Below are positions 42,954-53,064 of a DNA stretch of 64,000 bases, in pieces (the stretch's first letter is position 1; each line of letters opens with the position of its first letter). The notes below the pieces were generated by a model that saw only the letters and a program-made list of their open reading frames with translations, did no database searches and was not told where the DNA came from. The position numbers and the translations under genes are program-made. This DNA is from Symbiodinium natans. Taxonomy: Eukaryota > Sar > Dinophyceae > Suessiales > Symbiodiniaceae. Where the stretch lies: contig CAJNDS010002427.1 in NCBI GenBank assembly GCA_905221605.1, forward strand, positions 173,501-237,500, written 5' to 3'.

Positions 42954-43913
42954 ATGCCACGAGGGTCTTATCGAGAGATTTTCGACACAGGCAAGTACCG
43001 TGACTCTTGGACGCTTGCGCAGAGGTCCCCGCTGTGCGTGCAGAAGTTGCGATTGGTGGGAGTTGGAATGCCACCGGTGAACCCGCCAACAAAGGCGGGT
43101 AGGTCAAGATCGAACCCTGTTAGAAGGGGAAGGCCCTTGCTGGATAAAAAACAGGTGCGACTGGTGCCACGCTCTCGCTCACAACGGCGTGTGCAGCCGG
43201 CGGAAGTGGTGGAAAAGCCGAAGCCGCTGGAACCAGTAAAGCCTCGTGGTGGTTTGTCGTACCCATTCAGCCGAGCGTGGGCAGATTTGATGGATGATGA
43301 TGATCAGACAGGGGTTCTGGTCTCCTATGCTGATTCCTCAGGTGATTCAAGCGAGGAAGAAACCAACAACGCACGACACCTGCGGGAAATCTTTTTGCGA
43401 GAAAGGGATTCAAAAAGAACTGCGACACGTGGCAATGTTCCACTTACTGGTTCTTCAAGCTCCAATGATGGGCAGAAAAAATCGGTTCACCTTGGCGAAG
43501 AGCGCGACAAAGCGTCGCGGGGGGAGACCCGCCAAGAAGTGACTTCTCAAGTTTTTTCGCTACCACAACCTTCTCGTCCAACTGAGCAGTCCCAAAAAAG
43601 AGCAAGGGATGGCTCAGTTATAGTTGGTTCGCTGGCGGTGGGCTCCACAGATGAGGTTTTACCTGGGCAAGGTGTTGCTGGACAGGTGAATGTATCTGAA
43701 AGCGCTCAAGTTCTACCTGGGCAAGATGGGGCTGGACAGGAGACGGCGCTGGAAGGAGCAGTACAAATTCCTGGCGAGGAGACTGACCAAAAAGAAGGTG
43801 AAGGTGGGAGCAATGAACTCCGTGGCGATGATACGAAAATATTGGATGTTCTTCCGGTGAAGAAGGGCCATCAGCAATTGCTTACCAAAAGCCTTCTGAA
43901 TCGGATTTATTAG
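42954..43913 (+). CDS. LTR element ORF2: low-complexity basic/acidic protein
   Basis: ATG at 42954, 25 bases after the ORF1 stop, in the +1 frame relative to ORF1. The open frame itself extends upstream to about 42801, overlapping ORF1, so a +1 frameshift fusion is formally possible. About 319 residues: a basic region rich in Arg-Ser (RSRSNPVRRGRP, then RSRSQRRVQ), an acidic DLMDDDD patch, and a tandem EVLPGQGVAGQ / QVLPGQDGAGQ repeat. It ends NRIY-TAG in the same frame as ORF3, which opens directly behind the stop. No recognised fold. Could be a nucleic-acid-binding linker domain of a larger polyprotein. Confidence 0.7.
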   Translation: MPRGSYREIFDTGKYRDSWTLAQRSPLCVQKLRLVGVGMPPVNPPTKAGRSRSNPVRRGRPLLDKKQVRLVPRSRSQRRVQPAEVVEKPKPLEPVKPRGGLSYPFSRAWADLMDDDDQTGVLVSYADSSGDSSEEETNNARHLREIFLRERDSKRTATRGNVPLTGSSSSNDGQKKSVHLGEERDKASRGETRQEVTSQVFSLPQPSRPTEQSQKRARDGSVIVGSLAVGSTDEVLPGQGVAGQVNVSESAQVLPGQDGAGQETALEGAVQIPGEETDQKEGEGGSNELRGDDTKILDVLPVKKGHQQLLTKSLLNRIY

Positions 43914-43973
43914 AAGGTTGCTGTCGGCAAGTTGCCTGTGGGGCAAAAGGACTATCAGAAGGGGTCCAATAAA

Positions 43974-46727
43974 ATGGATCGAAATTTGGTTATTAGCATG
44001 TCATCTGAAGGTGCAAGCGAACAGGATTTGAACCTGGCACTGGAAGACGATGCTGATCAAAGAATGGATGATGGTACATTGGTGGTCATGGCATATGACC
44101 CACGTACACTGATTCAGTCGGCAACAACTGATTGGGTTACGCGTCGCGGTTTGGCCGATCGTGCTATCTGGCCGGCAATAGCGACTGCAGCGCAGAGGAT
44201 ATGTGCTGAAATGGTTCAAGTGGATGAACTGAATGCCCAGTTGAACACTGGGAGACTCCTTTTTGAAAGGAGAGATCAAGGACATTACGGAGATTTGCAT
44301 CATTCGTTCCATCCTCTTTCGGTGATGGGTGCATTGCTATCTCCTGGCCTGGAAAGGGAATTCAGAAACACTGAAAAGTTTGGAACTGCTATGGAGGCAA
44401 TAGCCTACGATTGGAGTCGCAGTCCAGGCATGGAAGTTCATGTGGAACTTATGGCGAGGGAAGCCAACCTGGTTGCTCCGTTCCTTACCCTAGGAGGCCA
44501 AGGGTTGGTGGTGAATTCAGAATTTCTCTGGCAGCGCGGGAGGGACCAAATGATGGAGTTCCTTCAGGCGGCGACGTGTGCTGATCAATTGGAGGTTCTC
44601 TGGAAAAGAATGGACGACGATGCTGATGAGGAAGTGGATCCTTCAGGGATGGTGCTGGAGATCCCCGAACAGCAAGATGCGGTATTTGAGCAAGGGATCA
44701 ATGAATCCCCTATTCCCATCGAAGATGCTGGAAGTGAGACAATTGGTGACACTGGAAGTGATGGCAAAGCGCCAGAAGTTTCTCCAGAAGATGAGACATC
44801 CAGTGGTTCATCAAGATTGGCTGGCACCAGAATGTTCTTGTGGTCGGTGTATTCTCGTGTCGCTTCCAACTGGGATTTCTCTATGCAGGACCGCACTACG
44901 AGTAGGATCTTTGACAGCACGAAGGGGTATCCTGGTGAAGGACCGGACAATGGTGACGATTTTTCCTCTAAGAGGAATTTACCCTGGATCTCTGAAGATT
45001 ATCTCGACGAAGTGATGTCAAAAAAGATGGAAAGGTCTTCAGATATGGATGGGTTGAATGGGTTTGTTCCGGAAAGTGAGGGACAGTCCGAAAGGGTAGA
45101 GGTGGAGAATGTTACTGCCTCTAGAATTCTTATGGCTCTTTGGAAAAAGGGATATAGAGCTGGGTATAGGAGGTTGTGTCGTTCAGATCTACCTGGATCC
45201 AAGGTTGGAGCAATGAAACGTCCAATCAAAAAGGTGCGGAAGATCGGCACTAGAAAGGCCTTCTTGAAAGTGTTCAATGTTTTTGGATCATCTCAGAATG
45301 GCTCAGGAGCTGGTGGGAAACCAATCATGAAGGTGATAGGACCAAGACCAGGTTTTCCAGCTGTTCTTGATGCATCAAACATTGATAGCACCTTGGGTGA
45401 AAAAGGTAGTCCTACAGATCATGGCAATGTCCATGTAGTGCGGAATTGTTCCATGGATCGTCTGGAAGCGGAACGCTTGTCGAAAAGGAGGCAAGGTATC
45501 TGTTACTGGTTCGCAAAAGGGAACAATCGCTGCAAATTTGGAGAGGACTGCAAGTTTATTCATTCCAATGATGATGTGGTGCTGCAATCGTATTGGTGCA
45601 AATACTATGTGGCTGGAAGACACTGCTACGCTGGAGAGGACTGCAAGTTCTCTCACGACGCAACTGGTGTAAGGTGTATCCAGTTTGCTCGGTCTGGGAA
45701 ATGCCGTCATGGGGACAGGTGTGTCTTTGAACATGGTGATCCGCTGGATGAACAGAGGCCAAGGTCTCCAAGGACGCCCCCAAGGGATGGTCCGCGGAGG
45801 AGTACCGGTACAAGAAGTGGAGGGAAGGAACAAGATGAAGAGGATTTGATGGGGTACGACGACGATACCCGGATGATAGAATTGCTGATGGAGGCAATTT
45901 CTTACATGTCGGATGGCAAATCAGATTTGGCCCGCGCGGAAGCGGATCCGGTGTTTAAACTGTTAAAGTTCAATGGAGACGCTGACCAAAGAGACGCAGA
46001 ATGGTGTACGTGGACTACTGGCATGCTGTCTTCATTGGAACTTCACGAGATAGTGAAGTCATATGAGATTCCACTGGTGGAGGTTGAAGAGTGGATCGAT
46101 GAGTTGAGGATATGGTTCCAGCGAGCCAATATGAAAGAGGAGAGAGATCCAAAAAGGGACAAAAAGAGGTCCCTAGAAAGGGAGTCCAGTAAGGATAATC
46201 CTGCCAAAAAGGAGGTGGTTGGAACTTCGGAGACGGATGTTGCCGTTGAGGAAGAGGTGAAGATGGCCAAAAAGAAGAGGAAAACTGCTGCAATTGAGGA
46301 TCCATACACTCTTCTGGTTCCAAAGCCGAAGAAGATGCCGGTTAATATGGAGAAGGGTGGATCATCATCCAATGCGGTGGTATCAGGAGGGGAAAAGGCC
46401 TCTTCGAGAATGCGCACCAAGGCAAGCGTCTCGGGAAAGATGAAAAAGAAAGAGAAAAGTCAAAGCCCCAAGAAAGAAGAGGTGGTCGTGGTGGAAGGTC
46501 CTGATGAGAAGGACCGTCCTTCTGAAGTGGATGCGCAGTCATCTACCACTGTTAATGCCGAACTGGGACAATCCTGCCAAGCAATTGAGGACGCGAAGAG
46601 AGAGGGGTTGATATCCTCAATTCAGAGGGGTATACAAGATCCTGTTCTTACAGTGTCGGACCTGGAACATGTTTTGCTGCGACTTCACCTGAGCATCGAT
46701 GCCCATCGGAAGAAAAAGAAGGGATGA
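43974..46727 (+). CDS. LTR element ORF3: three CCCH zinc fingers
   Basis: Start taken at the ATG at 43974 (AAAATGG); the same frame is open back to the ORF2 TAG. About 917 residues. The N-terminal 250 residues are helical and unclassified (WPAIATAAQRICAEMVQVDE), followed by an acidic linker. Three CCCH fingers lie close together at about residues 510-587 from this start (C-x9-C-x5-C-x3-H, then two C-x8-C-x5-C-x3-H). The C-terminal part has a helical domain (MIELLMEAISYMSDG) and Lys/Arg-rich patches resembling nuclear signals, ending HRKKKKG. CCCH fingers of this spacing usually bind single-stranded RNA. No reverse transcriptase or integrase motif. Role inferred: RNA packaging, nuclear import or stability. 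Confidence 0.85.
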   Translation: MDRNLVISMSSEGASEQDLNLALEDDADQRMDDGTLVVMAYDPRTLIQSATTDWVTRRGLADRAIWPAIATAAQRICAEMVQVDELNAQLNTGRLLFERRDQGHYGDLHHSFHPLSVMGALLSPGLEREFRNTEKFGTAMEAIAYDWSRSPGMEVHVELMAREANLVAPFLTLGGQGLVVNSEFLWQRGRDQMMEFLQAATCADQLEVLWKRMDDDADEEVDPSGMVLEIPEQQDAVFEQGINESPIPIEDAGSETIGDTGSDGKAPEVSPEDETSSGSSRLAGTRMFLWSVYSRVASNWDFSMQDRTTSRIFDSTKGYPGEGPDNGDDFSSKRNLPWISEDYLDEVMSKKMERSSDMDGLNGFVPESEGQSERVEVENVTASRILMALWKKGYRAGYRRLCRSDLPGSKVGAMKRPIKKVRKIGTRKAFLKVFNVFGSSQNGSGAGGKPIMKVIGPRPGFPAVLDASNIDSTLGEKGSPTDHGNVHVVRNCSMDRLEAERLSKRRQGICYWFAKGNNRCKFGEDCKFIHSNDDVVLQSYWCKYYVAGRHCYAGEDCKFSHDATGVRCIQFARSGKCRHGDRCVFEHGDPLDEQRPRSPRTPPRDGPRRSTGTRSGGKEQDEEDLMGYDDDTRMIELLMEAISYMSDGKSDLARAEADPVFKLLKFNGDADQRDAEWCTWTTGMLSSLELHEIVKSYEIPLVEVEEWIDELRIWFQRANMKEERDPKRDKKRSLERESSKDNPAKKEVVGTSETDVAVEEEVKMAKKKRKTAAIEDPYTLLVPKPKKMPVNMEKGGSSSNAVVSGGEKASSRMRTKASVSGKMKKKEKSQSPKKEEVVVVEGPDEKDRPSEVDAQSSTTVNAELGQSCQAIEDAKREGLISSIQRGIQDPVLTVSDLEHVLLRLHLSIDAHRKKKKG

Positions 46728-47090
46728 CTGGATGGTATTGATGAGGGAATGGGTTTTTCTCTTTCTGGAGACAAGTGCGCTGGAACGGCCAATGTGCTGG
46801 AAGTGTGGTGGTTACTATTAAGGGTATGGAAATCCCTGATAGTAGAGAGTGTACAGCTTTTTGCGTAGCGAAGACCACGGTTCGTGGTGAAGAAGGCTGA
46901 GAGTCTTCAATGACAAGAGAATCATGGTGGTAAAAAGATTCTCTAGGGTGAAGGGTGTTTAGCCAATGTGCTATAAATTCGTCCTGGATGACGTAAAACC
47001 ACAACTTGCATTCCAAGCAGCTGGCTGCTGCCTTAATGGCAGTTTTTGGCCAAAAGTCTGCACCTCCAGTTTGTGTCCTAGGGAATCCTA
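46728..47090 (+). other. 3' untranslated internal region of the LTR element
   Basis: No open frame; separates ORF3 from the polypurine tract. A short self-complementary stretch (AAGACCACGGTTCGTGGTGA) lies at about 46871-46890. Confidence 0.5.
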
Positions 47091-47102
47091 GGACAGGGGG
47101 AG
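47091..47102 (+). other. polypurine tract
   Basis: GGACAGGGGGAG immediately before the 3' LTR: 11 of 12 bases are purine. Expected primer for plus-strand synthesis. Confidence 0.75.
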
Positions 47103-47320
47103 TGCGGAGCTGCAGTTTGTATTAAAGAAAAGAGTTGGTGTAGAAGGATTAAGGGTCAATGTACCCGGTACTATTTTTGGCTCAAGATCGGGCCATGCGC
47201 CTAGTGAAAGAAGGGTGCTTGGTGTTTTGGGTTGGTTTGTTGTTGCTTGGTCCAGGGGATCAAGGGCTTCTGTTGGGGTTGACTGTTTTGTTCCCTGTCC
47301 TCCTTCGGTTGCCCCCCGTA
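47103..47320 (+). repeat. 3' LTR, 218 bp
   Basis: I see no difference from the 5' LTR. Followed by the target duplication TAGGG and the rest of the TTTAGGG tract. Confidence 0.95.
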
Positions 47321-47425
47321 TAGGGTTTGGGGTTTAGGGTTTAGGGTTTGGGGTTTGGGGTTTAGGGTTTGGGGTTTCGGGTTTAGGGTTTGGGGCTTAG
47401 GGCTTAGGGCTTAGGGTTTAGGGTG
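47321..47425. repeat. telomere-like tract (TTTAGGG/TTTGGGG)n
   Basis: Right-hand part of the array split by the LTR element, in phase with the short left part at 38656-38667. Includes TTTGGGG and CTTAGGG variants. Confidence 0.9.
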
Positions 47426-47445
47426 CTTCACAGTCAATTCTTCGA

Positions 47446-47537
47446 CAAATGGGGTACCTCATTGGGGTCTTCGTAATGAGGGAATCCTCCTATTTGGAGG
47501 TGTATTTTAGGGGGTCCCCTATTTTCGTAAACACCCC
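47446..47537. mobile_element. MITE-like element, TTTACG family, copy 2
   Basis: Runs from AAATGGGGTACCTCATTGGG to CCCCTATTTTCGTAAACACC. It lies 20 bp beyond the telomere-like tract. Confidence 0.7.
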
Positions 47538-47539
47538 AC

Positions 47540-48700
47540 ACTGTATCCTACATCCCCAAGCGTCTGAGGTTGCAACCGTGGCAAGCGGGAGAGCCGTCAC
47601 AGTCTCACCTGCTTGTGGCGCTGCTTAAACGCTTCTGCTAGCGGCTTTGAGGGTTAAGGCTTCAGACTCTGGAAGATCAGAGCACGGAAAATATTCTCGC
47701 ACTGTGCGAATTCTTGTTGCAGAAAAACTAGAACACTTACTCTGATTTCGTGCTTAGGTGCGAAAGAGCCGCGCATCCAAACCACAGCCCTAAAGACGGA
47801 ATCGAGACTGGTTTTGTTTCGTGCCCTGATCCTGAATACCGCAGCTTAGTGCAAGTGATCGCCAGAAAACCGCAGGGTGCTAGTGCTTACATCTCCTTAC
47901 TAGACTTCAGCTCCCAACAACCTTGAGAGGCATCTCAAGATGATCCTGAGATGCCATCGTGTACTGATTGTCGCTTTCACACATCTGGAGTTCTTAATAC
48001 TCCAAAACATGCCGCCAAGGACCATTCCTAAGGAATGCATGACCCCGAAAGAAAGGAGTCCCTCTGAGGCTGCCCGCGTTCATCCATGCAGGGCGTGGTC
48101 GGTGACGGCACAGCTGTTGGCACGGGCATCTCCGTCGGGGAGCGCTGCTGACCTTCATGCCACTTTATGGCGCTGCTGTTTTTGCGGTAAGGGGCCAAGA
48201 TTCAGTGCGCGTGCCTGCGGTTGCATCAGTGATCAGTGGGTTGGGGCAACAGACCGTAACTCGCACTCTATGTCGGTGCGTGGCTGCACTTGAGACTGGA
48301 GTTGGAGCTTGATGTCACAATGTGGAGCTCTCAAGTTCAGGGCGCCTGTGGGTGTTTGAGGCCACTGTAAAGAGTGGCGCCGTGCGCAAGCTTACGTGCT
48401 TTTTAACAGGGGCCAGCACTAGCCAGCGCTTCTCAAGTTGCCGAAAGAAGACACTCGCACCCGTGGCCGAGAGCATCCCGGTCTTCGAGCTCAAGGTTTG
48501 CAAGCTGCCCATGAAGCCAACTGGGGCGCCCCTGAATCTTGATCTCTGCAACCGAAGAGGCTGAAACCGCTAAAACCCCAAAAGCCTCCAGAAGCCCCAA
48601 GCCGCATGCCCGTAAATTTCGAATGCAGGCCTGGAGCCGAGGTGTCCACGGCCTTTGGAAGTGGAGTTGGAGAACGACGCGTGGTTCCGTTGCCGCTTCT
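47540..48700. repeat. duplicated blocks C and D, extra copy
   Basis: Matches 18480-19000 and 55570-56530. Minus-strand exons at 47560-47625 (AGETVTALPLATVATSDA) and 48080-48150 (MPVPTAVPSPTTPCMDE). Confidence 0.7.
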
Positions 48701-49260
48701 TCTTCAACTCTCCGAACTCTTCTCTCGGTGTACAAGGGGAACTCAGCGGTTTCGGTGCTCTTGGTTTTGGTTTTGTCTGGTTGGGTTCACCCAAGACTCC
48801 TTCCTGAAGCTGTGTTGTTCTTGTTCTTGCTGTTTTGCTTTCTTCTCTTCTCATTTTTCTTCCACTGCCTATTGTTGTTTTGTCGTTTTTGTCTTTTGGG
48901 CGCTATGTGTTTCTAAGTCTTACCATGACAAGAACCACAGACTTGTAGGAAATGAGATGATGAAGGGGGAAGGGAAGGAGCTGCAATCGGCTGGACAGCT
49001 TAGCATAAAGAAAAAACGCCTGACTCGAAACACGGCACGCTCATTGCTGAGGCTTCCTGCCAGCATAGAATCCGACCTGAATTGCAAGGACTGTCATTGC
49101 GGCTGCTTAGGTGTCATCGTTGAGGGCTTCAGGTTGTTCTTATGAGCCAACTGGGCAATTTAATTTCGAGGCTCAGGGTGTGACAAGCGTAGGGTCTTCA
49201 ACCCCTTAAATTAAGGCCAGGCCTATACTGTCCTAAACCAGTACCCCTGGTTGCTACAAG

Positions 49261-49340
49261 GCTAAACCCTAAACCCTAAACCCCAAACCCTAAACCCTAA
49301 AACCTAAACCCTAATTAGCCTAAACCCTAAACCCTAAACC
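49261..49340. repeat. telomere-like tract (CCCTAAA)n
   Basis: About 10 heptamers with a short interruption (CCCTAATTAGCC). Confidence 0.9.
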
Positions 49341-49709
49341 AGCATCTGCAGAGTCACCCTGTTACCCTGTGTTGCACATTCTGCGGACCCAGCAGCCACT
49401 ACACCCTCCTACGGCCGCTTTGAAGCTCTCGAAGTCCTAAGCCGCCCCTGAAACACTAAACCCCCAAGCTACAGCTTCTTTGAGCTAAACCAGCAACTCC
49501 GAAGCCGCATTCGAAGATGCTTGAAGCCTGAAGATTCTTCCGCCCCAATGACCTGAAGCCTAAACGCGTAAGTTTTCATACGTGCGCGTTAGCATTGGGG
49601 TAGAGCTGAATCAAAGATGTACTGACAACAAGCGATTGCACCCCCGAGCACCCAAAGACTTCAATGAATGCCCCTGTCTATCTAGCCATCTCCCCCAGCG
49701 ACGTTGGGC

Positions 49710-49800
49710 GCGATGTTGAGGCCGCTGCATGAAGACGCTCGATCCGGCCGCTGCCGAAGCTTGTGGCACGCCGGGAACCTCGGGCCCAAATCCTGTTTCG
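49710..49800 (-). CDS. conserved exon VPGVPQASAAAGSSVFMQ, copy C
   Basis: Reads GPEVPGVPQASAAAGSSVFM then QRPQH; see 27490-27572. Confidence 0.5.
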
Positions 49801-50479
49801 GAGCAAGATCACCCGAACCCAACGTTGAACCCACGGCGTGGCAATTGCAAAAAACATGGCCTAAGTCACCTGTGGAAAAGTGCGGCTTCCTTGCAGCTAG
49901 TTCTGTCTAACAGGTGTAGAAGATGTGGTTGCCACAAGTATTTCGGTTTGAGATTTAGAGATCATAGTCCGGCTTAGACAACCCATCGAAGGCTGAGCGT
50001 CTGAAGCTCCAAGTCATGAACAATCGAACCCTACCAGTAGTAAGCTCTCAGTCACCTTTCTGGTGTCGATGACCCTAAACCCTGAAACTTGAAAACCCGA
50101 AAAGACGCGTCACCGCGACAAAGGCTGGGCTACTCGCATTCGTCTCGGCAGCCTCATCCTCCGCAGCACGGGCCTGTGCACATGGTCTTGAATTCTGGGG
50201 AAAGACTTCGCAAAGTGGCATGCTCTGCGTCCCTGCCATCTACCACTTGCAAGCTTCTGCTGGGCCAGACTTGAGGAGGTCCACTCGTAAGCCCAGGGTA
50301 CGGTAGCGCCTGCACCTCCCAGCCCGTCCGGGCGCCTCAAATGGGGGGGGCACCAGTGTCTGCGTAGGCCTCAGCATGCCGACTACTTGGGGGAGGTGTT
50401 TGTGGTTACAGGCACTTAGGGTTGGGGCTGTCAAGGCCCCAAGCTGAGTTCAGCCCCAACAGACTTGGGCGAGGAGTTT

Positions 50480-50690
50480 CTATTCCTTTTTGGCCTCTGC
50501 TCATTTCGAGAAACTGCTCAAGCTCTTGTGGGGCCGCGAGGTTTTTGTGCAATCGGCTGCGGCTGATCCCAAGGCCTTTTGGTCTGGAATCGGAAGCCTG
50601 GGAGCTGAAGATAGGTTTCAGCGCCTGAGGCCTCTGCAAAGTCCCAACCTGCTCGAGGATGGTGTCCGCCTGCTGGGGGCGGTGGGAGGA
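50480..50690 (-). CDS. conserved helical exon QADTILEQVGTLQRPQ, copy C
   Basis: Reads QQADTILEQVGTLQRPQALK, then FSSQASDSRPKGLGISRSRL and HKNLAAPQELEQFLEMSRGQ. Longer and better preserved than 28640-28765. The predicted helix and charge pattern support minus-strand coding. Confidence 0.5.
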
Positions 50691-51019
50691 GGGGGGTTTG
50701 CTCGGGGACTGGCTCAGTGATGTGCTGCCTCTCACTGCTTTTGTTTGTTCTCTCTCTTCGGGTTGAGGGATCGGGGCGTGGAGCGGCAGTATTTGAGGAC
50801 TCATGGCACCCTGAGTGTACGGAGTGCGGGCTTATAGGCGCGCGAGCAAGCCCAATGCAGAGATATGCAGGGCTAAAAGCCCTGCTAAGCCCCCCCCCAC
50901 CCAAAAAACAACCTTGACCTTGACGATGTTGAACAGCCTCCTATCGGCTCTGACCCCAACCAGCCTTTGAGATCCATAAGGGTAGAAGAGACATCAACCA
51001 CATCGCCCGAGCCCAAAAA

Positions 51020-51090
51020 ACACGCCTCGTCCTCCGAACGCAAGGAGGTTGGCGAAGGCACGTCGGTTGGCACAGGCATGTCCTGCGAGG
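51020..51090 (-). CDS. MPVPTDVPSPTSLRSEDEA exon, copy C
   Basis: Acceptor CTCGCAG, then DMPVPTDVPSPTSLRSEDEA, continuing CFLGSGDVVDV. Copy of 29372-29436. Confidence 0.55.
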
Positions 51091-52552
51091 AGGCAACTCG
51101 ATGGAAGAGAACCAAGCGACTCCCAAGCAATGGGCCCTTGTGCAGAGTGCTTCGACTGCTTGGGACCCACCGCCCGTGCACCTCGGGCAGCTCCGTCGGT
51201 GTTCGTTCAGGCGCGGACTCTGACCTCAAGGTTCGATTCGTGCTGTGGCAGCATGTCATTCGTCTCCTGAATCCTAGACCAGTCTCATGCTCTTCATATT
51301 TATCCATACCCTGCATGCTGAACCTGAAAAATGTTCCCAAAAGACTTTCTCCGAAAAACACACTGAAATCAGCAAACCCTGAAAACCCCGACATACTGCA
51401 ACCCATCCCAGGAAGAGAACTCACTGGGTAGGGTTTTGGGAGGACGTTCAACACGGTGAAGTGCCCTCTGCCACTCGGGAAGCGTTCCGCCGTCCATCGC
51501 TTGACACAACATCGCCGCAAGGACAAGATGACCCGCGCACCAGTGCGTTCACCTCCCCCACCTGCAAGACTTCGAGTCCTTTTCAAGGCCAAAGCCCCGG
51601 CACCCCAAGATGTATGCCAAGAACCACTAAGCCCTGTTGTGTGTGGGAGCTGGGCACAGGGGGTTGCTTCAAAAGATCCACAAACTCAGGCATGTGCCAG
51701 GCACTGTCTGCCAGCGCGGACTCATGCGGTGCCGGCACCTGCACCCCGGATCGGCGAATGCCTAAAGAGTCTTCCAGGAAGCACCACCTAAAATCCCTTG
51801 CGCGCGCCGTCCCAGCAACATTAGAGGGGACCAAAACTGCTCAAAAGCTTCACTCATCGATGTAAAGTGACCCCAGGGCCAAGATGTGCCTTCTTTTGTC
51901 TTATGTCGCCTGGCTTGCAAGGAGCCCCGTGTAGGGCTGAAGCAAGTGGTGTAAGAGCTCAAGAGCTTGGAGTGTCGGGAGATGCGTGGACCATCAAGCT
52001 CTGGTACCCAAACACCGCTGCCACGGGATCCTATACCCTGCGCCCTAAGTACAGCTAAAGCCTGAACCCCAAACCAGGATCCCATCTTTTAATCTCGAAA
52101 GCCCGAAACCCTCAATCCCTGAATACACACCTCAGACATCACCAAACCCTCCTTCTAGCAACGCTTCGTTTGAGCCTAGATTCGCCCTGCAAACGGGCAT
52201 CCCATGAACCCAAAGTTGCTCCTCGAAAGCGCATCGAACACGCCGGACACTTGGAACTCGAAGTGGGGGGCTTACCCCGAACAGTCATCGGATGAAGAGG
52301 TACTGAAAATATTCCCTTGTGGTCCCTTCGTAATTATACTTATACCATGACCCCATAAGGCTGTAGATGTCTGGGCCCAGCCTCAGCATCGCCTGCTCCC
52401 ATTGCCTGGCGCACACGTGCGCAGCGCTTGTCCATCTCAGACTGCTACTTCTGGTTTCCCTTTGTGGCTTCCCGCATTTCGGATGCCGAAGGCTCAGCTT
52501 TCTTCGACATGTTCTTGGCGGTTGGTTCCAGAACAGCCAGATCAGCCAAGAC

Positions 52553-52585
52553 CCCTAAACCCTAAACCCTAAACCCTAAACCCCC
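52553..52585. repeat. telomere-like insertion (CCCTAAA)4 in block M
   Basis: Lies between CAGCCAAGACCC and CTAAAGAGCCCTGCTGAAA. The paralogue at 31155-31210 has unrelated sequence of similar length there. Confidence 0.85.
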
Positions 52586-52689
52586 CTAAAGAGCCCTGCT
52601 GAAACACGCCAAAGCTCTGGCGGTCTCGCTTCCACCACAAAACGCAAGCTAACAGAGGAGCTTCTCATCCCCAGCCCAAAAGCTCTTCA

Positions 52690-53064
52690 TTAGAACCCTA
52701 AAACCCTAAACCCCCAAACCCCTAAACCCTAAAACCCTAAACCCTAAACCCTAAACCCTAAACCCTATACCATGCTTCTGTGACCTCCGAGACTCGTTCG
52801 GTCTGCTTGGGAATCTGTTTGGGAATCCATTTGGAACTGCGGGGGATCCGTTTGGAGTCCATCTGGGGTCTGGCTGTCTCGAACCCTTTTCAAGCCGACT
52901 CTGTGGCTTCGCAAGTACTGGGTTTAGGGTTTAGGGTTTAGGGTTTAGGGTTTAGGGTTTAGGGTTTAGGGTTTAGCGTTTAGGGTCTGGGGTTTAGGGT
53001 TTAGGGTTTAGGGTTTAGGGTTTAGGGTTTAGGGTTTAGGGTCTGGGGTTTAGGGTTTAGGGTA
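52690..53064. repeat. two telomere-like tracts in opposite orientation
   Basis: CCCTAAA-type at about 52690-52768 and TTTAGGG-type at 52919-53064, separated by 150 bp of unrelated sequence with a GGAATC(C/T)(G/A)TTTGG repeat. Confidence 0.9.

Larger units (their letters stand above)
38668..47320 (+). mobile_element. non-autonomous LTR retroelement, three RNA-binding ORFs
   Basis: Complete element of 8,653 bp with 218-bp LTRs. It has a half-tRNA primer-binding site, a polypurine tract and a 5-bp TAGGG duplication (38663-38667 and 47321-47325). Removing the element and one TAGGG restores an in-phase TTTAGGG TTTGGGG TTTAGGG array. The internal part is almost all coding, in three plus-strand frames. 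None shows protease, integrase, reverse transcriptase (no YxDD) or RNase H, so mobility must be supplied in trans, probably by a copia-type element, judging by the primer site. Unlike ordinary large retrotransposon derivatives, its coding frames are long and intact and carry WW-like, S1-like, MLLE and CCCH modules. Confidence 0.9.

Noticed and set aside
38951-46727. Reading the three LTR ORFs as an ordinary Gag-Pol
   Set aside because: No D-T/S-G protease, HHCC/DDE integrase, YxDD or RNase H motif found by eye in any of the three; CCHC knuckles absent.
48539-48916. Very hydrophobic Phe/Leu-rich plus frame
   Set aside because: Low-complexity CTT/TTC-rich sequence absent from the paralogous blocks; no start or family support.
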